Below are positions 56,230-64,000 of a DNA stretch of 64,000 nt, piece after piece. Origin of the DNA: Pseudocercospora fijiensis CIRAD86 (Eukaryota > Ascomycota > Dothideomycetes > Mycosphaerellales > Mycosphaerellaceae); contig NW_006921533.1 in the NCBI RefSeq assembly GCF_000340215.1, positions 373,616 through 437,615 on the forward strand. Direction: 5' to 3'. The notes under the pieces are model-generated. The model saw nothing but the letters and a program-made list of their open reading frames with translations. It ran no database searches and was not told the DNA's origin. The position numbers and the translations under genes were made by a program. The first letter of the stretch is position 1. Each line of letters begins with the position of its first letter.

Positions 56230-59060
56230 TAATAGAGGAACTACCGGATATTACTGTACCTGACGGCAATGGTAATGCGCTTAGCAACCTTAGCGTCCTT
56301 CGCGACAGGCTCTTCCTCATCGATAAGGATATATCGCTGTCCTATACTAAATAGATTATTGCTATCAAACTGATGTCTAATATATATAGCTATACTCGTA
56401 CAACAGTGCCTAAGGAAGACCGCAATAGCTATATTATCTCTAGGTCCTATTACAAGTATATTGAGGCTAAGAGAATAGAAGCGGCGGAAACGAAGAAGAA
56501 GAAGGTCGAAGATATATCTAGTCGCTAGAAGCTAGAATACGCGCCATTCGAGCCTTATAGAGTTAGTCTTATTATATTGCGATACTACGACAGTATCGAC
56601 GACAATAAGCCTACGAGGGTTGTTATTTAGCGTACCGACTATCGACATAGACATACCTATACCTTATAGCAGAGCGACGCGCGGCGGACTAACGCATACC
56701 TAAAAGAGATAGGTTAAGAGAAGTTAGATAGATCACCTCGAATTAGCCGTACGAGAGACTTTTTAAAGGATAACTATAGCAATATTAGTAGCAATGCTGT
56801 CTAGTATTAGACGTTATATAACCTAGCAAGAAGCTCCCTACACTACAATCGAGATAAGCGCTATATTGTCCCCGGCAAAAGCGCTATTCTACGGTAAATT
56901 AAAGAGGCGAAAGAGCGTGCGATTAAGCGTAGTTATTATTGTAAGGTGTACTAGGTGCAGACGTCTAAAGGTCTTAAATGGGGCATTGTATATACTACTA
57001 AGAAGGGCATTGAGTTGCTAAAGAGGTATAGCGAGTTCTTATCGCAAGACGCTACCTACGATACTAATAATACTAGCTTCTTCCTCGTTAACCTATTCGT
57101 ACGAGACGAGAACAACTTCTAACGCCCTATTGCTTATATGCTTATCGAGAGCCAGTATTCTATCGTTATTGCGACTAGCTTCTACTACTTGTCTTCGTAG
57201 GCCGATTACAAGAAGCCTAGTAGTTAGAACCTTAGATAGACGATTGTTGATAACTCTATAAGCGAACAGGCGGCTTTCCGGTTAGGGTTTAATAACGAAG
57301 TTGTAGTATATCTATACTAACGACACGTTGTCGAGACTATTCGAAAGAAGTTTAGTATTAAGCGTAGCTATAAGAAGACACAACAGGCTCTATTTAGTGC
57401 GCTCTACTTCGTAGAAGACCGTAACGAGGCTCTTTAATATATATAGCTTGTAGAAGCCTCGCTACTAGGTAGCTAGCAGGATCTACTAGCGGCCTATTTC
57501 AAACGAGAGTAGTCTATCGAGTATGCTAAGCTCTAGTATATATACGCTCGACGGGGCAATCTACGCGTTTTGTAGGTAAATATAGCTGTTTCTTCCTAAC
57601 TGGTGTACTATAGTTTAAGCTGACTTTCCTTATAGGACCGTACGACTAGCTATATTAAGGGCTATTATGCCTATTACAAGCGCGGTAACGAGACGACAAT
57701 CTACAACTAGTTATTAGCAGGCGCTCTTATATACTCTCTCGATATCGACGACTACTAGTATAACAATGCCGACGTTGCTAAAGCTTCTATGCTATAATTG
57801 CTACTCTTCCGCAGTCTTAGCTATTCGAGGCTTTAAGAACTACTATACTATCTACAGAAGAAGATTGCTAAGCAGTATAAGATTGCTCGTTTACGGTATA
57901 AGCGAGGTGCTATTGCCTAGTCTCGTTTTGAGCCTACGGTTAACGAAGAGACGCTATCTGAGTGCCCTTGCCTGTTCTTCCTTAGCTAGTATTAGCCCTG
58001 CTGTTATATACTATTTAATAGCGAATTTAAGGATAATCAGTTGTCTCGGAAGCAGGTAGATAAGTATATAGACCGCTAGAAGGCAATAGATAGTAGACAA
58101 GGCTCAAATAACGCCTCTACGGTCTACGAGGAGTAGTTTAATAGCAATCGTATACTAATCGATAACCTAGCTGTTATAGAAGGCTTAGAAGGAGGCGGCA
58201 GTAGCGTGTTAGAGCGCAATTACTATATTCTTCTTTACTACGTTATTAACAACTTTAAGGAAGACTTCTATCGCCTAGCGAGGGCCGCTTAGTTAATAGA
58301 TAACCTATCGAAGAAGGACTATAACGACTATATACAGTACCTCTACGAGCACTATTCGAAGGTCGTTAGCGAGGCTGTCTACCAACTGTCGATAGAATAG
58401 TAGCTCGAGAAGGTGAAGTTAGATAACGATTTCTAACGTTAAATTAACTAGACTCGCGACAACTTTATTAATAACGATATAGTAGACGACGACGACTATA
58501 TCGATAACTAGGTTCTTAGCACAATAGCTAATCTACTAGATACTAGTTATATTAGTGAGACGAGGCTTAGTTAGCGACCGCTATTTAGTTAATAGGTACC
58601 GCCGCTACCGCCGCTATTGTTCTCGTTATAACCCTTCTTTCCGACTTAATATACGGCGCGCGTGTTAAACGACTTCTAATCTACCGCCGGCGGCTATAAC
58701 GTGCAGTATAACGGCAATAGCGTATAGAGCGACTACTTACTAACTCGCTACCTCGAGCAAATGCTACCTTCTACGCCCTTCGTACCTTCTATACCGAGCC
58801 GTTTGCGATATAACACTACTATCGACACTACGAGCGACAGCTAGTCCGAGAACCTTCTATAGAATACACTAATTCTACTACCGCCTAACGCCGACGTATA
58901 GCTATTTAACCGTAGCTTTAAGCTATACTATAATCTATAGATAGGCGCGTAAGAGCGATATAAAATAAGGCTATAATAGGCGCTAACTAATGAGGTATTA
59001 GAAGATTAGGTATAGCGACTGCGACAACAGCGACAGCGATAGCAACAGTAAGGTAGATAG
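56230..59060 (+). pseudogene. MULE-type transposase relic
   Basis: Plus-strand frame of about 2.8 kb with TAG breaks. It reads DATYDTNNTSFFLVNLFVRDENNF, IAYMLIESQYSIVIATSFYYL, a TIVDNSISEQAAF segment and RHVVETIRKKF, the order seen in MULE-superfamily transposases (first catalytic Asp, strand pair, second Asp with SxxE, then CxxH/RH). It is a different family from the MULE at 22075-38405. The C-terminal part is rich in Asp, Asn and Tyr. Confidence 0.55.
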
Positions 59061-59210
59061 GGCAAGAGCGCGTTAATAATACCTAGAATTTGCTATACTA
59101 GTAACCTATTACCTATACTTTAGCTTTATTTATCGCTATTGCTGGCGGCAACGAGGTTTTGCCAGCGTTGCTAGCGTTGCCATTATCTTACTCAGTTCCC
59201 AGCAATATGT

Positions 59211-59473
59211 TGCTATAACGTGGGTTTTGCGTCATTTTGTGGGACCCGCGTACTTCCGGAGGTACGTGCGCTGCCAAGCGTTGCCAGAATACAGACACCC
59301 GTCTTTCGGCTCGGGAGCTCTTCTCATTTGTCTCACGCACTCCTTATGCCTCATGCTATCGCTACCGCTACTAGTAGCTCTGCAATCGTGAACTTCTGCG
59401 CCGGCTGAGCATTCTGATCCTGGTCCGCGGCTCTCCAAGAGGAGGGAGGCCCACCCGTGAGACATCCTTCGCC
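59211..59473. other. Flank and promoter of the SDR-like gene
   Basis: Normal composition resumes here, 264 bp before the next start codon. No element ends recognised. Confidence 0.4.
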
Positions 59474-60649
59474 ATGTCTTCCGCCGAATCGAAACTTCCG
59501 CGCGTTCCCAAATTCCCTACGCACAATGCTCCTCGTGTCTGGTTTCTTACTTGCGCAAATAGTCCAATCGGTATATCGCTGTGCAGACACTTACTGGCCC
59601 ATGGAGACTACGTGACAGCTGGAGTTCAGCCTGTGGAATTTGAGAGGGAGGAAGAACGGAGCCGCGACTTCAAGGAGTTCTTAGAGGAGCTAAGTGCTCC
59701 TGCTTCAACGCGAGACGATGTGGATCATGGCAACGACAAAGATGGCCTGAGCGAGAAGGACAGGGAGAAACAGGAGAAGGAAGAGAGGGAGAGGGAGCTG
59801 TGGAAGAGCCGGCTACGAGTCGTCGCATTGAACGTTAAGATCATGGGCCAGTGTCAGTCTGCTGTGGCTGAGGCCGTGAGATGCTTTGGGAGAGTCGACA
59901 TTCTATTTTGCTGCCACTCGGAAGTTGTTGTGGGAACCGTCGAAGAGCTGTCGCAAAGTCCCAGGACGCTGAGTCTGGTCAAGGACCAATTCGAAACCAA
60001 CTTCTTCGGGCCAGTCAATGCCATCAAAGCTACTCTACCAATATTTCGCCAGAAGAAAAATGGCCATATCGTTCTGATGACTGCTGTGACTGGACACTTG
60101 GGCACACCTGGACTCGGCATGTACTGTGCCAGTCAATGGGCAATCGAAGGCTATTGCGACAGTCTGGCATATGAAATTGCTCCCTTCAACATCAGGATGA
60201 CCATAGTGCAGCCAAACATGGAAGTCAATGTCTTGACGCACCGAATCACTTCTGCTCCTCCTATGGCTTGCTATGCAGACGACAGTAACCCGGCACCTCT
60301 GTCACGCAACATTCTATCGTCGCTCTTGGACCGGATTGATGGAACCGCCGAGCCTACCACTGGCGATCAACTACATTCAAGTGAAGTGACGAGTCTATAT
60401 CCACCTCTGAGCAGAGGCATGAAGGAGCGTCTAGTTGCAGAGACAGTGCATGCCGTCGCAGCCATCGGCGGACATGACAATCCTCCGGCTCGTCACATCG
60501 TGGGTTTGGAAGGTGTCACGACAGTCAAAGAGAAGCTCAAGACAGTGAGCGAGGAGCTTGAAGAGTTCGTCGAATGCAGCAGTGCGGCCGACATTGAAAG
60601 GCACGAAGAGATCCTCACACCCAGCCAAACCATTGCAATGCCAGGCTGA
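59474..60649 (+). CDS. Short-chain dehydrogenase-like protein with degenerate active site
   Basis: Intronless gene of 391 residues with an NAD(P)-binding Rossmann fold of the SDR superfamily. The nucleotide loop reads LTCANSPIGISLCRHLLAHGDYV, where TGxxxGxG would be usual. The NNAG-type strand is replaced by LFCCHSEVV. The helix FETNFFGPVNAIKATLP keeps the structural Asn. The catalytic strand reads IVLMTAVTGHLG, without the usual Ser pair, and YxxxK becomes YCASQ, so the catalytic Lys is Gln. A highly charged insert (KDREKQEKEERERELW) splits the first half. It is probably a binding or regulatory protein rather than an oxidoreductase (inference). It is followed in the same direction by a Zn2Cys6 regulator. 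Confidence 0.85.
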   Translation: MSSAESKLPRVPKFPTHNAPRVWFLTCANSPIGISLCRHLLAHGDYVTAGVQPVEFEREEERSRDFKEFLEELSAPASTRDDVDHGNDKDGLSEKDREKQEKEERERELWKSRLRVVALNVKIMGQCQSAVAEAVRCFGRVDILFCCHSEVVVGTVEELSQSPRTLSLVKDQFETNFFGPVNAIKATLPIFRQKKNGHIVLMTAVTGHLGTPGLGMYCASQWAIEGYCDSLAYEIAPFNIRMTIVQPNMEVNVLTHRITSAPPMACYADDSNPAPLSRNILSSLLDRIDGTAEPTTGDQLHSSEVTSLYPPLSRGMKERLVAETVHAVAAIGGHDNPPARHIVGLEGVTTVKEKLKTVSEELEEFVECSSAADIERHEEILTPSQTIAMPG

Positions 60650-61178
60650 ATAAGGAGAAAGTTTCCTTCGATGCCAGGATGATGCTGTTGCCCGATGCGG
60701 CGATGCGCCTGGGCAATTGACGACGGACAGCCTTGCGATTCACACCTCAACTTTGCGGACATTGAGCATTGACTTCGCGTGCAGGGCGCGATCGAGTCTT
60801 GTACGTGCAGCATTTGCTTCGAGAAAGCGGCGGCCAAGGCACCAAGGCACGTCGTGAGATCGGCCCCGCCCCGCTTCGCTGATCTCCACACCTCTTGCAG
60901 TGAGTCCGCTTTGCACTCCACAGCACAGCCTGTGGCTCCTCCAAACCTTTCGAGTGCCTGACGACAGCCGCCGCCGCTGCTGGTCCACGAGCTTTCTGCA
61001 AGTTCCAATGTTTCACGACCGACCGCCCACGTCATCGCATACCACGATCTTGCCATTCTCGCAATTGACCGCACGCAATATGGAGTGGCACCAGCAGTGA
61101 TATGGTACGCAAAGAACGACCTGAGAGAAGGCCCGAATACAGCGCCGAAGAGCAAAGGCGCACCCTTTGCGGAAAGAG
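60650..61178. other. Intergenic, promoter of the Zn2Cys6 gene
   Basis: 530 bp between two same-strand genes. Short minus-strand frames are shadows without domains. Confidence 0.5.
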
Positions 61179-63338
61179 ATGGCCGCAGAGACACAACGTA
61201 CACAATTGCCGCCGACTACCTCCAACCCTTCGACGAATGCTAGTAGCGGAAGCGGCGGCGGAAGTAAGGCGCCGACCAAGCAGCTTAAGCGAGCATGTGA
61301 TTGTTGCAGAAAGAGAAAGGTTCGATGTGATGGGCAGGATCCGTGTACACCATGCAGAAAAGCCAGCATACGATGCGCGTACCTGCAACCGCCGAAGAAG
61401 AAGGGCCCGAAAGGTTTGCGCAGTGCTCGGGTCCTGCATGCGCTTCGTCGCATTGACGACACCGCCTCGCAAAGTCCAACAAGTCCACATAGTCCCAGTG
61501 CACCGTTTGGTAATTGGGAATGGGGTCAGAATGGCTCAGTACCACCGGGTGCTTCATACTCCGGCCAGATGAATGCGCAGACGTCGGATCCCGCGTACGG
61601 ACAACAAACGAGCGTAGCACCCGATCAGCAGCCTTACTATCAACCTATGCCGCCACCTCAGCACCAATATCCTCTTCCACCATACCGACCACAACCGTCG
61701 CATGCACCGCAACGTAGTTGGACTCAATCGACCCAAGCTGAGTCAGTCCCGGGGAGCGATGATGTTCCACGAGTCATGTCGCCATCATCTACAGAGTATG
61801 GCCACCGGATGCTGTCTCCCGAGACATTTCTACCCTACGTGCAGCTGTTCTTCAACCACATGTTTGCCATCATGCCAGTCATCGATCGTACCCAATTCAT
61901 GGACCCGAGCCTTTACACTAGTCAACGCGCCATGAGTCCGGAACTGTATGCCTTTCTGTGTGCACTATGCGCCGCGACCCTTGTGCAACTCGATGACTCT
62001 ATTCCCACGCCGCCACGACTTCATCCCGCAAGACCGACCGATTCGGTATTCGTTGAGGAATGCTTGCGGGAGCGAAAGACTTATGACTATGTTGGGCATG
62101 TTACGACAACGAATCTCATGACTTCCTTTTTCCTCTTTGCATACTACGGAAATCACGAGCATCACGACCGCGCTTGGTTCTATTTGCAGGAGAGCATCAC
62201 GATCAGCGAGAACTTGAACATGGATGACGAGGAGTCTTATGAGAAGCTCGATCCCACAGAAGCGCAGTGGCGAAGACGATTATATTGGCTGCTATTCATC
62301 ACAGAGCGAGCATATGCTGTCCAACGGCGAAAGCATACGCGATTGCATGCTATGACCGTTGCATTGCCTGCTGTTTTCGAAAGCGAAGATCCGCAGCTGC
62401 TGACAGGTTTCGTCAATCTCGCAAACCTGTTCAGTGCAGTGGACGACTCTTTCGTGAGCGCATGGCGTGGCTCTAGACGAGCTAGCTTGTGCGATGAAGC
62501 GTGGTTGGTGAAGACGCAGAAGCAGCTTGATGCCACAGCCAATGCGGCTGGGCTTGGAGAATTGACAGAAACGCAACGCCTCGACATTAGCGTAACGAGA
62601 GAATGGCTGCACGTCTTAGCTTGGCAGATGGGAGTGAGCAACGGCTTGATCTGGGGCCAAGGAGAAGGAGGGATGAGGCTAGATTACCCAGTCGAGCTGG
62701 CCCGGAAGGTAGTTGAAATCACATCCGGCGCAAGTGCTTTGGCACTTGATAGCCACGGAATTGGAATGGTGAGTCAAGAAGCATCATCTTTGACCAGCAG
62801 CGCAAAAGGCTAACTTGTCGTGCAGGAACAGAAGCTTTCCGACATTGCTGGATGTCTTGCCGATGTTCTGAAATGTACTGCTGGCGATGCATCCTCGACA
62901 TTCCTGGAAGGCAAGCAGTACCTCAATATCCTGCTCCAACGTCTTTCCAGCATGCGTGGGAAAGAGTCGCGTTACCTGCGTCCTCTGATGGCCAAGATGG
63001 ATGGCTTGATGGGCTTCGAATTAAGCAATGCGACACTTCCACCACCACAGGAAATTCAACAGGCCTTGGACGCGAAGCAACACGCCTTTTCTCAGAGCTT
63101 ACAAGCCCCAACAGCACAAGGCGAATTTGCAACGTCATCCGGTCAGTGGTCGATGAGAGACTCCGTGTCGATGCTTCGGACTTTGTCCATGTGCGGCAAC
63201 CTGGGCATGCCAAGTCTTTCAGTACCCACTGATGATTGGGGTCAAAGGCGCCCCAGCGGACGAGTGATACCTGTTGAAGAAGAAGAACTCGATCTGCTTC
63301 AGCCTTGGCTACAGCAGACCGCCGTCCAGAGCATGTAG
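61179..63338 (+). CDS. Zn2Cys6 transcription factor with Fungal_trans domain
   Basis: Two exons, 61179-62768 and 62826-63338, with GTGAGT donor and GTGCAG acceptor; 700 residues. Start set at ATG 61179 since the longer frame opens at TTG. The binuclear zinc cluster is at residues 40-66 (C-x2-C-x6-C-x5-C-x2-C-x6-C), followed by the basic linker LQPPKKKGPKG typical of Gal4-type regulators of sugar use. A Pro/Gln/Ser/Tyr-rich linker leads to the Fungal_trans domain (about 210-560) with LPYVQLFFNHMFAIMPVIDR, a FLCALCAATL helix and RRRLYWLLFITERAYAV. The C-terminus ends in acidic EEEELDLLQPWL, a possible activation patch. Target genes are unknown; the upstream SDR-like gene is a neighbour in the same direction. 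Confidence 0.92.
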
Positions 63339-64000
63339 GCGGGCGTGACGAAGAACATGAGATGACGAAGTGACTGGATGAGATACGGCTGCATTCGAGG
63401 GAGCGCATAGTTGTTTCTGGGCAAGGCGATGGCTTCAGTGAGCGTTACGTACAGACCATATCATACCCATCAATCCTTTTTCAAGCAAAAGAAGTATTTG
63501 ATCACCATACGGGCTGCATATATTATTCATCCACCTCCCAAATCGCCTCGGCATATCTCCTCAAACTCAATTCCCATGCCGCTCCCGTCTCCTGCACCTC
63601 CGACCCGGTTGAACCGCTTTCCCGGCTCTCTTTCTTTCGCACAGTACCATGGCAACACTGAGATTATTATACATTCTGCGCCAACCTTCTCATACCAAGT
63701 ATTCTCACGGGCATGGGTTACACGGCGAGACATTGGATGCTTATGGTCTGAGACTAATGGGAGTCCCTTCTAGCGTGCGCGCCGGCGGAAGTAACGTGCC
63801 TTGACTCGGATATTCGTGGATGTGGGATCCTGGCGAATATGAGGGACAACTTGACAAGGAAGGAGTTGGAGTTGGAGTTGGGGTGGATTATAGAGTGGCA
63901 CTTGCGTGTAGGAACTTTAGGAAGATGCTCTATAGTACGGAAGAATCTTTCAATTATTACTTAGATAGGAGCGTCGCTTTGAATAAAGAGCTAGGGTGTC
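63339..64000. other. 3' flank, no supported gene
   Basis: Frames at 63411-63773 (plus) and 63527-63733 (minus) have no domains. A short GGAGTTGGAGTTGG repeat occurs near 63863-63880. Nothing else recognised. Confidence 0.45.

Larger units (their letters stand above)
51930..59210. mobile_element. Second RIP-mutated transposable-element block
   Basis: Base composition shifts sharply at about 51930 and returns at about 59210. Inside, CpA/TpG are rare, TA and CTAG are common and no long intact frame exists. At least three protein relics are visible on different strands (51990-52880 plus, 54200-55830 minus, 56230-59060 plus), so it is a mosaic of several elements. A run of (A/G)CTA(T/G)CTT(G/A)CTA repeats lies at 52910-53100. 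I could not set terminal repeats for any single element. Confidence 0.75.

Noticed and set aside
61102..61572. Plus-strand Arg-rich frame of 156 codons
   Set aside because: Out-of-frame shadow of the Zn2Cys6 gene.
1..64000. tRNA, rRNA or CRISPR features
   Set aside because: No cloverleaf with matching A and B boxes, no rRNA-like sequence and no spacer-repeat array were seen; a tRNA scan would settle the first point.

Overview
The window looks like nuclear DNA of a filamentous ascomycete, most likely a Dothideomycete of the Mycosphaerellaceae type (inference). Genes are compact, with 45-110 bp GT..AG introns and CTAAC/CTGAC branch points. Family content includes fungal-only types: DUF7053, DUF7918, a Pth11-like rhodopsin-domain receptor, Zn2Cys6 + Fungal_trans and UstYa-like DUF3328 proteins. 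Two long blocks carry repeat-induced point mutation (RIP): CpA/TpG depletion, TpA excess, and coding frames broken almost only where CAG or TGG became TAG. No CRISPR array, convincing tRNA, rRNA or bacterial-type operon was seen.

Layout. 1-13.3 kb: arylsulfotransferase-like gene, DUF7053 gene, cysteine-rich small ORF, three F-box/2EXR-like genes or fragments, a divergent UstYa-related membrane protein, and a housekeeping island (ARL3/ARFRP1 GTPase, ribosomal protein eS25, ribosome-biogenesis factor Alb1). 13.9-21.9 kb: accessory segment with a spliced secreted precursor holding three tandem 12-residue cores between dibasic (Kex2-type) sites, two canonical UstYa-like oxidase genes, and a 58-residue, 8-cysteine secreted protein typical of effectors. 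22.075-38.405 kb: one RIP-mutated Mutator-like (MULE) DNA transposon with matching 12-bp ends and a 9-bp target duplication, split by a 12.3-kb Gypsy LTR retrotransposon with 280-bp LTRs. 38.9-51.6 kb: mostly conserved cellular genes (rhodopsin-domain receptor, Ubp16-like deubiquitinase, small lysine-rich proteins, DUF7918 protein, mitochondrial GTP carrier, Mediator subunit 6). 51.9-59.2 kb: a second RIP-mutated repeat block. 59.4-63.4 kb: a short-chain dehydrogenase-like protein lacking catalytic residues and a Zn2Cys6 transcription factor.

The best candidate for an undescribed system is the segment at 13.87-21.84 kb. The repeat precursor (minus strand) sits head-to-head with a UstYa-like gene (plus strand), a second UstYa-like gene lies 5 kb further on, and a divergent relative lies about 7.5 kb to the other side. 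A Kex2-processed repeat precursor plus UstYa oxidases is the minimal gene content of fungal dikaritin RiPP pathways (ustiloxin, asperipin, phomopsin). The core here, DGT-TEF-(D/N)PDAVY, is not one I know from a described product. The three copies differ by many synonymous changes but only one amino-acid change, so the peptide itself appears to be under selection. Gene models were spliced by eye; exon limits given are those that keep frame and family motifs intact.
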